A stretch of 64,000 nucleotides of DNA from Chamaea fasciata (Eukaryota > Chordata > Aves > Passeriformes > Sylviidae). Below, piece after piece: positions 37,011-49,399 of this stretch. The DNA lies in NCBI GenBank assembly GCA_029207755.1, contig JARCOQ010000006.1, positions 71,956,093-72,020,092 on the forward strand. Direction: 5' to 3'. How positions within the stretch are numbered: the stretch's first letter is position 1; every line of letters starts with the position of its first letter. The notes under the pieces were generated by a model, which was given only the letters and a program-made list of their open reading frames with translations, made no database searches and was not told where the DNA came from. A program made the position numbers and the translations under genes.

Positions 37011-38867
37011 GAGCTTCGCCTCAGGGTCGGCGACGCTTTCCCGGCGTCAGCCTGTTCGCCCGACTGCGTCTGGCAAGTTCATCTTTAGCGGGCGTTTTTT
37101 GCGTGTTTCCTATCTGTGTGGGGGTTTTTTTTGTTGCTGTTGTTGTTTTTAATTTGGGTCCAAAAGCCCCCTCAGAGCCTTGTGGGCAGCCTCGAGGGGG
37201 GAGCCGGGTCCTGCCAGGGCTGTCAGGGTGAACCATGGGGTCCCGCCCTCAGCCCCCAAGCCACAATAAAACACCCTCAGAAGGTGCCATTTAACCCCGA
37301 CAACAGAGCAGAATTTTCCGTGTTCCTAGAACATTTAAGGGGAATCTTTTTTGATGTTCCTCAAGTGCTAGACGTGCTCCTCAAATGGTAGAAGGCAGAT
37401 CAGCACGGAGAGTGGTTTCAAAACAGACTGCCATCACTAGATTCTCAGTCTAAATAGGTTTGGAGGAAATATATAAATATATAAAGACTGACAACAAAGA
37501 CCTGCATTGCCTGTGCAAAGTCCGCTAGAAAAAAAATGTGAATGCATTTCTTTGTTATAGATACTTGCTGAAATGGAACAGAGAAATACCACAGCAGCAT
37601 TGGCATGAAACTTGCAAAAGAAAAGGATTGATGTGTGCAGGTGTTTATTCTGAGGGGGGTTTTTTTTAATATAGCAAGTTATATTTATAAAACGTGAGTT
37701 TTATTTATAAAACCTGAAGAAACAAGGAAAAGCAGAAACTGGCAATTCACTTTAAATCTAACATAGTATCTCCAACACTAAATGCTATCTTATGCAGTGT
37801 TTGCTTTTCTAAGTAATTTACCCAATACATTTTCAAATATGCCATCTATCACTTGCACGTTTAATGGCTGCAATATTGTTAGAATTCCGGAGGATTCTGT
37901 GATAATTCTTATACATGGCTTACAAATCTTCTTACTTAAACCACAATTGTTGCCATTTTCAGTCTGAACCCACAGCAGTCTGTGGAAGTCTAGTGGCAGT
38001 GCTGCTTTGTAGCAGCCTCACAGTATCTCATCTTTAATAAAACACAAGGAATTGTTCTGCTTGTCCCGTTTTTCTCTGATAGTGTTGCAAGCACATCCTT
38101 TTTACTTTAGCCTGGCTGCTTTTCATGAACTTAAAAATCTGCTCATGCTTTTGATTACTTCTCAAATATCTCTGTTAGTATTTCACCCATTATATTCTGC
38201 ATTTGTGATTTTCGCCAATTCAGACACAATTAACTTTACTTTTTAAAGGAATTGTTTTATTCATTATTATTGCCAGCCAGCTGTCATTTCCTGACCTAAG
38301 CATTCCCCAGCACCTGATAGATTTCCCAGATATTAATAAAAGTAATATCTCAGCATATAAAATTCATACTCATTTCTAGTAGCTAGGGTATTGATGATAG
38401 ATTGAGTAGATTCTTTTACTCCAAGATGTTGCTCTAATTCCAGATAAATTTACACTGTTTTTTTTAATGCTGTTTCTTCACTTTTGCACTGAGTTCCTGA
38501 TCCAGATTCAAAAGAAGTGCAGAGCTAAACCGACAGATCATTGTATCAAACAGCAGATACAAAGAAGCATTTAGTAACTCCAAAGCTTTCATGTCGTTCA
38601 GGGCACCTTGTTTCCTCAAACCTGTCACAAACACAGGAAACACAGCTGGAAATATCGTTGTAGGAGCATGGGAAGTTTCTAACCAGCTATTTAGACAGTT
38701 CAATCTTACTATGTGCCGATGTGACTGTGAAATGTGCTCTCTTTGCGTTCCTTATTAGCACGGAACAGATGGGAAGACTGCTAGTTCAAAGCAAAAAAGC
38801 TTGTTTTAAAAAGTGTGCGGTAATTCCTCACTCTCAAAGAAGTTTATTGTGGTCTGTGAGTGTGTGG

Positions 38868-38931
38868 GGGATATTTTGGGGGTTTTTTGTTTGTTTGGAG
38901 TTTTTGGGGGTTTGTTTGTTTGTTTTTAATT
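38868..38931 (+). repeat. G/T-rich low-complexity stretch with GTTT repeats
   Basis: Three GGGGG runs are interspersed with T runs and (GTTT)3-4. The strand asymmetry and G runs make non-B DNA (R-loop or irregular quadruplex) possible, though the loops are longer than the usual quadruplex rule. Confidence 0.75.
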
Positions 38932-40019
38932 TGCTTGCATGTTGCTAACCTAACATTCAAAATAACTCCAGTATGTTTTCAAGGGTTCTTGATAGATTTG
39001 AACGGTATCCAGAGAAGAAATTGTCTGATCTAGAGTATGATTTTCTTCTAATTGTAGAGGAAAGATCTTAGGAAATTTGTAATACTCTCTCAAGTTCTGA
39101 AAAACCTTTAGAACAACTTTGTACTGATAACTGGGTTTGATATTCTGCTTTTCATTCATGAAAACAAAAACTTGGGTCAAAATTAATGTATTACAAAGTA
39201 GGTCTACCTCTGCTTATCAATTCTGCCAAAAACTTTATTATGTAATAACAATTACGTAATGTCCTGTTGAAATCCTATCCATTCATTCCACGTTGGAAAC
39301 CCCTAGTTCAGGAAAGGCTTTTTGGGAAGCCTTAGTGAGATAATTTTGTGTGAAGGCTTAACCTGTAACCATTTCATCCCTCTAGTATTTATTACCTGTG
39401 CAGATTAACAGTAGTGTTGTGATGTAAGTCTGCTGAATACATTTCCTAGACACAGAAACCATAACAGGGTCATTTCAAAATTCCCACTGATCTTTTCTGC
39501 TCACTTTCCTTGCCTTTTTCCCCCCATGTTTCTTCTTGCCTTGCCTGCTCTGTACCATTCTTCATTTTGTTTTAATTTTAGTTTGCAGTGCATGTTTTGG
39601 TTCTATAAAGATCAGTTAAAACACACTGAGGCCCAGCAAAATTTTAATTACTGCACTTTTGCAATTCATTTTTTCTGCATTCCATGAAGTGTTGTCTGTG
39701 CGCTGCAGTTCTTGGCCCAAACTTTGTTCTTGTCTCATCACTTTACAACTAAACTGAGACCATCAAAATTCACTAAGTGGAATCGGCTTTAAAAAAATTC
39801 TTTGGTCTCTGAAACTGCCTAAAATATTTGGCACTGCAGGCAGGGAACTCCCCTGTTTTTTGGCACATCTGGAAGCTCCTCTGGACTAGAACTCTGTTGT
39901 AGCAATTTGCAGCTGAAAGTGCTATCAGCATATTCAAAACCTTGTGTACATGATTCTTGCCACAGCCCATGAAAATCTGTCAGGAATCTGTGCTCACAGA
40001 GAAATAAACAGCAGATCTC

Positions 40020-40052
40020 TTTTTTTTTTCTTTTTTTTTTTTTTTTTTTTTT
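40020..40052 (+). repeat. poly-T tract, 33 bases with one C
   Basis: A T run interrupted only by C at 40030 ends in TTAATGCAG|AGGG. It therefore also looks like an extreme polypyrimidine tract plus acceptor on the plus strand. As a minus-strand poly-A tail it lacks an AATAAA on the appropriate side. Confidence 0.9.
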
Positions 40053-40358
40053 AATGCAGAGGGAATAGAGAAGCCTTTCCCAGTATGCAGATTTCAGCCC
40101 ATCTTTGTTTTCCAGAGAAGCACCCTAGCTAAAAGGAGGTCTCACTTCACCCTTCAGCTTTCTGTGTGTGAAGATGGAACGTGGCCAGTCCTGCCCATCT
40201 GCGGGCAGGCTGTTGTCTCCTCACTGCAGCTAGATCAGCCTCAGCTCCCAAACAGACTTAGCAGCTCTCTGGCTCCAGTTCCACACTTGAAAGCTTCCCA
40301 GAAGATCATCCAGGGATGATGGATGCAAGGATACTTGTAAAAGGAGAGGGGAAAAAAG

Positions 40359-40393
40359 AAAAAAAAAAAAAAAAAGAGAGAGAGAGAGAGAGA
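40359..40393 (+). repeat. A17 followed by (GA)9
   Basis: A 17-base A run passes straight into nine GA units. It lies about 306 bp from the poly-T tract at 40020-40052, in opposite base sense, so the pair could anneal. Confidence 0.9.
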
Positions 40394-43179
40394 AATGAGA
40401 CGGACGTGACAAAAGGAAAACCTAAAAATGAAATAGGGTCATCAAGATCTTTACTGAAGCTGTGTAATTCTGCTTTCCTTCTTAGGCTAACCTCAGTGGT
40501 CCAATTTTATAGGTGTTATGCTAGCTTAATACTGTTGAGGGGAAAATACACATAACATAATTCTGGTTTTAAGAAAAAAAAAATATAGAGTGACTACACT
40601 GGAACTGATAATCTTAGGCAATATTTTGTTCTTCCTTTTTCTTCATGGGGTAAGAGATATGTGTCCCTTAGCACATTCTTAATATATTTTGGCCTTTTGT
40701 TCATCAATCTTATCATTGTACTTAAAAGGTTTCACGGTTTCAGGATATCTGTAGATTCACCATTTTCCTGGAGCACCGAATAGATTGTTTGTATCCGCTG
40801 TTAAAATTATATCTTTTCCTGACAAAATATCTCCTATGTACAAATGATATTTCATTCTTTTCATATTAAAAAATCAACTTTTTAATTCTTCTGCTCTTCT
40901 TAAATATAGACTTTGTTGTGTAAATTTGGACCCAGGATGACTTCTTTAAGTTAGTTCCTTGTCAGCACCTGACCTGGTGCCAACAGCTACACCTAAACAA
41001 GAGATTTTTAAGATGTGTTTTCTGATTGTTGGTTCATAAACATCAGATTGGACCTCGCAGATAAACCTGGGCCGTCTCCTCTGGAAGCTGGACAGTTGTC
41101 CTTCAGCAGAATGCCTCCTTGTGAGGAGTGATCTGCCTCTCTGGGCTGCATATGGCTTTTGTGATTTTCTGTATTTCGGAGAACCAAGAAATGTTTAGGG
41201 ATTATCTGCCAGCTACTTTATTTTTTTTCATTAAAGCATCCAGTGGGAGAGTGTGGACTTCTGGGCTAGATTGCTTTACTGGAGATTACTACCATGGATA
41301 GATGGGCTTTCATTACCTGCTGTCATGGACTACCCACTTGCAGGAGCAGCAGTAACAGGTTCTATCCTGAAAATTAAGGGCCAATCCAGCTCTAGAAAAC
41401 CTGTTTTTCAGCCAGATGTTATCCCAGACTGAGGCCAGGAGAAGGCAACGTGTAGAGAGCTAAAGAATGTGCAATGTATAAAATTCAGTAGTACTGAGCT
41501 ATTTTTAATTCACAGGTGTGAGCTCAAAGTATCTATTTTAGGTTATTGTTTCATCTGTCTGATTAATGCAGCTCATTGGTGTGACATAGATTGTTTTCAT
41601 CCCACCAGGGACCAGGAGACGGATGATGAGTGTGACCTCCTCCTCCTCAGCCACACAGGCCAGAATTCCATGCTTGGCAGCTCAGTATGTACCTCGCTGT
41701 AAATTGTGCTGATGGATCAGGAAATCAGGTTTGGACAAGATGAGATAGGATTCAGGGTGTTCTGGCTTTGTATCAATGCACTATAATCAATCATTAGGAG
41801 CTGGAATTAGAAATTATCACTGCATGACTAGCCAAGCTACTGGAAGCCAGCAGCAAGCACTTCAAGAATCAGTTTGGCATTGTAAGCCCAGTACACAGCT
41901 AGTCAGAAAAGCCTGAAAGTACAAGGAAGTTTATATTTAAAATTTGCATTCAAAAAACAGATCACCCGAGCTTGAAAGAATATTGAAATTTAGATTATAC
42001 TGGTCAGGATAATGGACTTGCAGTTAAAAAAACCCAAAAACCCCACAATGAATCACTTAATTCACTTTGGGATTTACTCAACAGTCAATTATACAGCATG
42101 TTTTTCACTGAACACCTTTGCATTTGTTCCTTCAATGAAACATGATGAGCTTTATCCTGTGTTCAGTCTGGGCAACCCAACAACTGGAGTAGAATTTTTG
42201 ACATTCCAGTTTTGTTCCTGGTGTGTTTCACTGACCAGTGGTTATCCTGGTTATTCCTATGAAGAAGGAGCTTTGAAGCTAAAAGGGAAACACATTGTGA
42301 CTTCTCTTCTTCTCATAAATGTGTTTGAAAAGGCAGGAGTGTGGACATGGAAAGTGAAGGGGATGGTGCCAAGAGGAGGTGAAGAAGTGAAACTAGAAAT
42401 GTAATAAACAGCACGCTGGCTTTAGCTGTGGAAGCCTATCAAGGCTGCTAAAGCAGTGCAGGCCACACATGAACAAAGTGTCACTGCAGCCAGGACACCG
42501 AGGCCATCATTCACACAGAAAATTTCTGAGGACTGCTTAATGTGATTGTGTAAATGCCAAACTGTCGGATTGATGAATCAGCCAGAAAGTGGCAGCTTGT
42601 GGAAATATTTGGCCATCCTCTAAAGGAGAAAAATGAAAGCTGGAAGTGCAAGGGTAATTCTCCGTTCATTAAAGATTGTGTAATGTAAAAGGTTTAAAAA
42701 TGGCTTCTGGTTGTTTACACAAGCCTCTTCCTTTCTCAATAGCACTTTTTAAAAGTAAGACTCATCAGTCTATTGCATTACCATTCTGTTTCTGTGCTTG
42801 CCTTCCTCTTTTGCCTTGCTGTACTGGTAGGGATAATTCCTACATGGGTGGTTGTCCTCCTGCCATTCAGTTGTAAACCTGAAAATGTCAGTTCAAGGCA
42901 CGTCTTTTTAAAACATCGTGCCTTACCTCCACTTGCTGTGGATCTGCCCTTAAACAAACATGGATTTACTATGGAACTGCTTGGCCTGGATCTTCAGGCT
43001 GCCTCCCAACAGCTACTGCAATGTTTTACTCCACCAGAAGTAAATGAAAGAAAGTCATATCGGTATATCAGATTACTTAGGTGAAGGTAAAATCAGGAAA
43101 AGGAACAGGGTTTTTTGAAGGGTTCTTGCTCTCTGGGAAATGCTTTGGGCTTAATACTTCTCTGTTTCTTCCCTTTCCA

Positions 43180-43260
43180 TAATTATTAATATATTTATAA
43201 ATACATACTTCTATGTATAGATAATATTTATAAATATTATATTATATTATTAAACATTAT
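43180..43260. repeat. AT-only low-complexity stretch
   Basis: Eighty bases made almost entirely of A and T, with repeated ATTTATAAAT and ATTAT motifs. No feature is assigned. Confidence 0.75.
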
Positions 43261-43947
43261 CTGTCACAAATATGACCTGCTTAGGTGAAAGTGAAAAACT
43301 AAATGTAAATGTCTTAAAATTAAATTAGAGATGATTTTTTAAGGATAAAAGCATGGCCCACACAAGCTCTGCCACCCTATGCAGAACAAGGCAACCAGAG
43401 AAATCCCCTGCTATTTCTGAGATGACCATTTAGTCCATCCATGATTAATAAATATTACGAAATACCTATCTCTTCATTTCACGTTTGTGTCACGGATTTT
43501 CAAGAACCCTCAGCTTACAATTAAATGGGGGAGCAGTGCTAATAATGGAAGTGTTTGTACAATAATCATCCAGGACCAAGATACCTGACAGAGAGCTGCT
43601 TGATTAGGAAAAACAGAATTGTTATTATGCGATGTGATCCTTGGGACAGAGCAAAATCAGGAATTTATTGAACCCTTCCCATCAGCAGGCTGACGTTTGC
43701 CTCCTGCCTGGAAAGCAGGACCTGAACACGCACAAGGCTTCCTTGGGGTGGGATAACCATGAAGATCCGCATTCCCTTCTCCGTTCCCCGAGCTCTCCTC
43801 TCTGGGCACAATGCCTCTGGGGTCAGTTCAGGTCATCGCATGGGCTGTGTTGTCCCCTCCCAGCTTGTCGCCGTGCAGTGCCCGCCTGCTCACTGAGGGG
43901 GCAGAGAGCCAGAGGAGGAGAAAGCTCCTGCGCTGTGTGAGCTCCGC

Positions 43948-44373
43948 TCAGCAGCAGCCAAAACACGGGTGTGTTATCCTCACTGCTTCCCTCACAAATC
44001 CCAAACACAGCACCAGACAGGCTGCTGCCAACAAAATTAACTCCAGCCCGGCCAGACCCACGACAAGCAGCTGGAAACAATGAACTGCGTGGAAAAGCAG
44101 CTTTCCAGCAATCTCTGGGATATCCCTAGGCTGCTTTGGCAATGTAGTCCCAATGGTGCACACCTGTAGCTCTCCCTCGCAGATGATGTCATCAAGCCTT
44201 TTGGAAGTAGTCCTTAGATAAGAGTCACCTCCCCGAGTGTCCTGCTGTTTGCTGGCACTCATCACTTCGTCGCTAAATACGGCCAAAAAGATGATACTGA
44301 ACATTTTCCAGTTCTTTTCACATTTGAAGAGAACGTAGATTTTAATTACCTTTTTACTTGTTCTGAGATTCAA
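43948..44373 (-). CDS. unrecognised 141-codon ORF with a hydrophobic segment
   Basis: This frame lies in a mildly GC-richer patch (43.7-44.1 kb, about 15 CpGs in 400 bases). The central part is polar and charged. Residues about 107-131 form a hydrophobic run containing LLVVGLAGLELILLAAACLV, long enough to span a membrane, and the tail is cysteine-rich (HPCFGCC). Both strands are open here (plus ORFs at 43641-43940 and 43811-44083), as often happens in GC-richer DNA, so coding is doubtful. No splice pair clearly brackets it. Confidence 0.15.
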   Translation of the reverse strand: MNLRTSKKVIKIYVLFKCEKNWKMFSIIFLAVFSDEVMSASKQQDTRGGDSYLRTTSKRLDDIICEGELQVCTIGTTLPKQPRDIPEIAGKLLFHAVHCFQLLVVGLAGLELILLAAACLVLCLGFVREAVRITHPCFGCC

Positions 44374-45818
44374 GATATTTTCTCAATTTGTTTTGTGTGG
44401 AATTATAGGGAATAACACAGGCCTAGAGCTGAAACAGTGAAAAGAGATGTATTGACAATGTTTGAGTTTTAACTAATGAGAATTGTTTAGAATATTTGTG
44501 TCATCTTCTGGAAATAGCTCTTGAAAGACCCCTGGCCTTAACTCAGACTACCTTTTATTCCTAACTTTTTAAAACTTCTTCAAGAGTTAGTGTAGTTTCT
44601 CTGAGGCAATATTCTAATACATGCTCTCTGGCGTTTTTTTGGTATAAATGCAATTATTCTCTAACACAGCATTCAGTTGGACTGCAGATTTTAGTATTGC
44701 TTAGGTAATGTGAGCATTGGGAATTTATTTCTGGACTAGAGTAGATCTGCTTGGCCTTGACATCTTTGAAAAGGTTGACTACTTGAAATTCAGTTTTGCC
44801 TGGGTGTTCCTGCCATTTCCGAGAGAAAAGGAAAGTGTGACATTAACAATTTTTAACATTTTGTTACAGAGTATTTGTTATGAAATGACATCTCAAGTAT
44901 TCTAAATTGCAACAAATTATTACTGGGGATGCATTTTGCATTTGAATTCATGGCATGATGTTTAATTTAATATTCATTCAGAAGTACTCGGTACAATTTA
45001 CCATGACAACCAAAAATAATGAATTATATATTTATATCATCCATTAATAACCATCCATCCATTTAAAAGTTTCATCCTAATACATTCTGGAAATCTGAAA
45101 ATTAATTATGCAAAATCCTGAATGAATATAAAATTGAAATGCTTAAGAATTTAAATGATGCAATTAAATGCTATTGCATGTAACTCAAAGTTATTTTCTT
45201 CTAATACTTACTCATCAATCTTAATTTCAGTACCACCATTTAGAAACAGAATCAGCTCTTACATCTTGTCAAAATATTGGAAGTTTGAGCAAAGATTGTA
45301 TTCTTTCTCCTTTGATTACATTATTTCCAGACATGAATTTGAAGTCTTTATTTAAACAAAAGTGGTCTTTTTTAGAGACAGATTACAGTGCTCATCAAAA
45401 TAAGGAGGGTGAGGTCAAACGTGTCAATCCTCGTTCTTTAAAAAAAAAAACAATAAATCCAGCCCTGAGAACTGGTCTCAATCTGCAATTATAGCTACAT
45501 AAAAATCCTAATTAAACTCTCTAATGCTGGAAAATCAATACATAGCTAGTACTAATAAGTAAGTTTTGCTGACCAGGCTTCCTGAGAAGTTTATATATAT
45601 ACATAAATATTTTTATTATTATCACAGTCAGTTACCTAACAATAGCCATTGAAGAACAGTTTTTGCAAAAAAGAACTTACCCTGTAAAATACTGAATAAA
45701 TAAGAGGTCATGCAAACTCTATCCCAGTTAAAAACCAGCACAATGGCTCAGAAAATCAAAGTTGTTGAGTGTGTGCATTAAGTGTGCAGCAAAATCTTCA
45801 GGCAGGTCAATTGCTTTG

Positions 45819-45852
45819 AAAATGAAAGAGAAAGAAAAAGAAAAAAAAAAGA
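45819..45852 (+). repeat. purine-only (GAAA)n-like tract
   Basis: AAAATGAAAGAGAAAG is followed by A runs. It lies inside an unsupported 69-codon ORF that it makes lysine/glutamate-rich. Confidence 0.7.
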
Positions 45853-47100
45853 GTTATGATTTCAGGGAAAAGCCAATTTTAACACCAATAGAGGAGGTAT
45901 ATGGAGCTAAGGAAAAATACCTTGAAGTGCCAGGAAATCTTTGTTTTGCCAATATCTATTTGCTTCTCTAATATTAATGCTTTTGTGTTAGCTCAATCAT
46001 TTTGACCAAGGCCAAATTACTGTGCTTAGGTAGTTCTTTTTCAGGTACTATAAAACCTGAGAAATACAAAACTCTTCAGGAACTTTTTATCCAAAGTTCC
46101 ACTTTAAATCAGCCATTAACGGGAGTCAGACAGTTTTAAAATGTTACACCTGGCTTCATAGTGTAGACTGGAAGACAGCTCATGATGCTAAAGAATCTTG
46201 TCTTAATAAGTCACTTTTACTGTTGCACACATCAACCTGGAAATCAAGGTTTTGAGACAAAACAAGAAAAAGAGAAAATAGAAGCCCAGGTGAAGACAAA
46301 CTATAAGGTAGGCAAGGCTGAAATATTTTTGCTAGAAAAGGTTGAAAACACTGCGTTTTCAAGAATCTGATTTAAACTCTCTGGAGAATGTTTTGCCAAT
46401 CACCTTGACAAACAACTTTAGAAGAATATCAGTCTTATAGAATATAGATTTTTCTGTATTTTTTTCCTTCTCTTTTCACAAACAACAGTAAAATATGTGT
46501 ATTACGGTAGTAAATTGTCAGATTTGGCTGTTTTCAAGCCAAATTTAATCTAACAAAAAATGTGGGGAAGAAAGTAATAAGAAAGTGAAGCAAGTTTGAT
46601 TTTTTGTTTTTAATTATGTAGTTTTCATCATAAATGCTTATTTTGACGTTGCATTATCTGATCATATATTTTAGGGCAAATTATATTAATTATTTTTCAT
46701 ATATCCTTATATAAAACCAGTCCAGGTCTCTCAATACAAACACTCCTGCTTTAAATTCTGAGAACGTGCATGTAACATGCAGTTTTGCAGTCATACAGGT
46801 GTTTTGGAATGTGTGATTACATCCTTACATTATGTTATATGTATCAGACAAAATCTAGCGTTTGACCAAGGTGCTGACTGTGAGGTTTTTGACAGCTGTC
46901 ACTGAAATTTCTGTATGACATTGTTCTGCCTGGAATTTTTCTAGATTAGTTTTGGGGGTTTTTTTTAAATTCAGTACAAAGAATGTGACTTCATTCTAAT
47001 TCTCCTTTCATTTTGAGAGCAGAGCAACGAGTTGGACAGCACACAAAGTTTACAGAGCTGTGTTGCTCTTGACTAAAAAGGGGATGTTTTTCTTTTTCAG

Positions 47101-47205
47101 TGAACAATGGAGGGGAGTACTGAAAGATTTGGGAAGAGGAAGCCCTTTCCTAATTTATGGCTGTTGACCGAATGTTGTAAAACAGCATTGGACTCCACCG
47201 GAAAG
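47101..47205 (+). CDS. candidate first coding exon of a small unrecognised protein
   Basis: A very strong acceptor (TGTTTTTCTTTTTCAG) ends at 47100. The exon reads TGA ACA ATG GAG, giving an ATG at 47107 in optimal Kozak context (A at -3, G at +4) with an in-frame stop just upstream inside the exon. The frame stays open for 33 codons (start MEGSTERFGKRK, end STGK) and meets the donor AAG|GTAATC at 47205 in phase 0. Without splicing the frame stops 23 codons later. The peptide is mixed polar and basic, with a Cys-Cys pair, and has no domain I know. It would join in phase to 49347-49399. The coding call is inference from signals only; a non-coding RNA exon or chance are alternatives. Confidence 0.25.
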
Positions 47206-48076
47206 GTAATCGATGTCCTGGTTTCAATCTCACCCAAGTTCTGCAACCTCATCAGAAACACAGGAATAAATATTTAGCTTCCTTCTCTTTATCCCCTGTC
47301 ACCAAAGCTTTCTGGATGCAAGGCGTTAGCCTTTGCATCAGTTTATTGATCTTTTAATGTAGGATCTAACTTGCTTCAGGGGCACTATAAATACAATATT
47401 GCAAAAACGCTGCCATATCAATATTCATTTATTTTTATTGATTAATTGCCACTTCTAAATTCTGGGTACTGAATTAATGGATGCTGAATAACTACTTCGA
47501 TTAATGAAGCTAAAATTGGCTTTAACATCCCACACTAACTACAGAATTTTTTTTTATTACAAAGCTAATTATTCCTTTTTTTATGATCCACAATTACTGT
47601 CATAATTTGACTTCTCCTTGGCACCTCACTGGAAGCCTCAGAGTAATGAAAAAAGAAGCTATTTATACATGTTCATTATTTACACTATCACACAAAAACA
47701 TCCTTACCCTAAGTCCATATTTAAACACTGGAATTAGTAGGTGAATTTGACCAAATTAATGCATTTCAGAAGGTGAAATTTTAGAAGATTAAATTCAGGT
47801 GCTGCTTTTTATTTATGATTGTTTTGGCACATTCTATATGGGTCTTATTCGTGCACATAGTTATTAAAGGAGATATAGCAGAAGGTAGGTGAATATATTC
47901 ATGAATATTTGTTCTGACACACGGTCAAAGTCTCATAGTGGTGTTTTCTTTCCCATTAAATTTTTTGAACAAGAAGTTCCGTCTTTATTTATCTGACTTT
48001 TGATTTTTATTGACCATACCTTTTGGAAAAAGAATATTTTCCTTTCTTCCTTGGTAAATGTAATGTGGGCCCTTTA

Positions 48077-48092
48077 TTTTTTTTTTTTTTTT
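48077..48092 (+). repeat. poly-T tract, 16 bases
   Basis: A 16-base T run preceded by CCTTTA and followed by CCTGAGCC. A simple homopolymer. Confidence 0.85.
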
Positions 48093-49346
48093 CCTGAGCC
48101 TTCCCTACACACGAAAACCCTGGTGGAGGTGAGCATTGCTCACCCTCCATAGATGGTCTGGAGCCTAAGCTCCAACATTATGAGAGTCACTGGGAATGTG
48201 TGTAAGAAGCAACCCATCACAAGGGAAAATAAGATATTTTAAGGCCGAGAACTCCCAGATCTGTATGGAAAACTACTTTGTTGGAGCTGCTTAGAAGATG
48301 TGACACACAGTTGTGATTTAACAGTGTTAAGGAATGCAATCAGTGCCAGGTGACCAGCAGAGACACAGCAGGAGAGGAAAACTCCAGACTGTTAAGCACT
48401 CTGACTGTGAGGGTATAAGAACCCAGGGATTCCTTTGTTTGGGGTCTCTCATTTCAGGAACCAAACTCAGGCTGTTATTTTTCTTATTGCACCATGAATA
48501 AATTATTTTAAGGGTCATGATGTCTGAGACTCTACTATGGGGTTCCTGGGGTCAAGGCAATGAGGAGACCTGGTCTGGCTGTGATTATGGAGTGTATAGG
48601 TGTGAAGGGGCCACAGTCCCAGGTACAAGAGTGACTCCAGCATGTCCAGACAGGCAAGTTTCTTTAACAACTGCAGTTCTAAGCGCTCAAGGTTTTCATT
48701 AATTTTTATTGGAGAAATAGCCCTGGTAAGGTATCTTTATCCATTGCAGTGTTTGTTCATGTCCTAGACTCTTTTGACTAACGTGAAGCTGTTGGTCTTT
48801 TAATCATATTACAAAAATGCAGAGAATAATTTTGAGAAAGAATCCAGGAGCTTGAACGTGTGTTAATTTATCAGCTGTTTTGGGCTGAAGATCTCTAGGG
48901 TTTGTGATAAGGCATTATCATGAGAGATTATTTTACACAAAGAAATAAAGCCATCACACCTAATCTTGATGGGTTTATTTAGATATAAATCTATAGAACA
49001 CATCAAAGAGTATGACTTGTATGTGTATTTATAGTATTACAGTGCATTGTAATGAACATTTTTCCAGTGGGAAATAAACTTAGCTTTAAAGTTTAAAAAA
49101 AGGAAAGGCTTAGATTTTTCCTATCTATTAATTTACATTTTTGTACTTAAAATATTTAACTATCTTTTGTGATATTTTTGATAGTCTTATATTCTCAGAT
49201 TTTTTTGTATTTTCACTCACATGACAGTATAAATGACATATATTTCACTCCTCATGGAGGGCTAAAGTTATGTCCAGTTTAGGGATGCATTTCTAGGCTT
49301 CCCCATTGAAAAGGAATACTGAATTCTGGGGTTTTTTCCTTCTCAG

Positions 49347-49399
49347 CAAGTTGTTAGATTGTACTGCCATGCTGTATGGAATGCCTTCAACTTATTTAT
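49347..49399 (+). CDS. candidate second coding exon (53 nt)
   Basis: The acceptor GTTTTTTCCTTCTCAG ends at 49346 and is among the best in the window. The segment is open in the frame handed on by the preceding candidate exon (QVVRLYCHAVWNAFNLF plus two bases AT) and ends at a donor with a perfect GTAAGT but T rather than G at -1 (TAT|GTAAGT). The stop TAA would follow immediately if not spliced. A possible extra cassette exon (48677-48725, acceptor AACTGCAG, donor CTG|GTAAGG) lies between the two; its 49 bases would break the frame. Confidence 0.22.

Larger units (their letters stand above)
36601..37110. promoter_or_regulatory. CpG island, probable promoter
   Basis: This is the only clearly GC-rich stretch in the window. 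A hand count finds about 41 CpG dinucleotides in about 510 bases, against near absence of CpG in the flanking AT-rich DNA, which meets the usual idea of a CpG island. In birds such islands normally mark transcription start sites of constitutive genes or long non-coding RNAs. Direction is not settled. On the minus strand there are two good splice donors inside it: G|GTGAGG with the exon ending at 36613, and CAG|GTTAGT with the exon ending at 36774. On the plus strand I see only weaker donors, such as GG|GTGAAC near 37228. No TATA box of note is present. The island is bounded on the left by a TA/CA-rich low-complexity run (36490-36575) and on the right by a T/TTG-rich run (37119-37150). No coding exon in it is recognised. 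Confidence 0.75.
37151..47100. other. non-coding DNA right of the CpG island
   Basis: Mostly AT-rich with the homopolymer and GA repeats described, plus the GC-richer patch at 43.7-44.1 kb. A good acceptor (TTTTCATCCCACCAG at 41595-41609) precedes a short acidic open stretch, but no usable donor follows. If model A is right, most of this would be its first intron. Confidence 0.5.

Noticed and set aside
41610..41702. Acidic open stretch after a good acceptor (DQETDDECDLLLLSH)
   Set aside because: No usable donor follows, a stop is reached soon, and the peptide matches nothing I know; at most a terminal non-coding exon.
44140..44175. Resemblance of GGTGCACACCTGTAG to a primate Alu A-box region
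   Set aside because: Short coincidence; the other repeats are avian in type, and no further Alu-like sequence follows.
48677..48725. 49-nt cassette with a good acceptor and CTG|GTAAGG donor inside candidate gene model A
   Set aside because: Its length breaks the frame and the required phase meets an immediate stop. Kept only as a possible regulated or cryptic exon.
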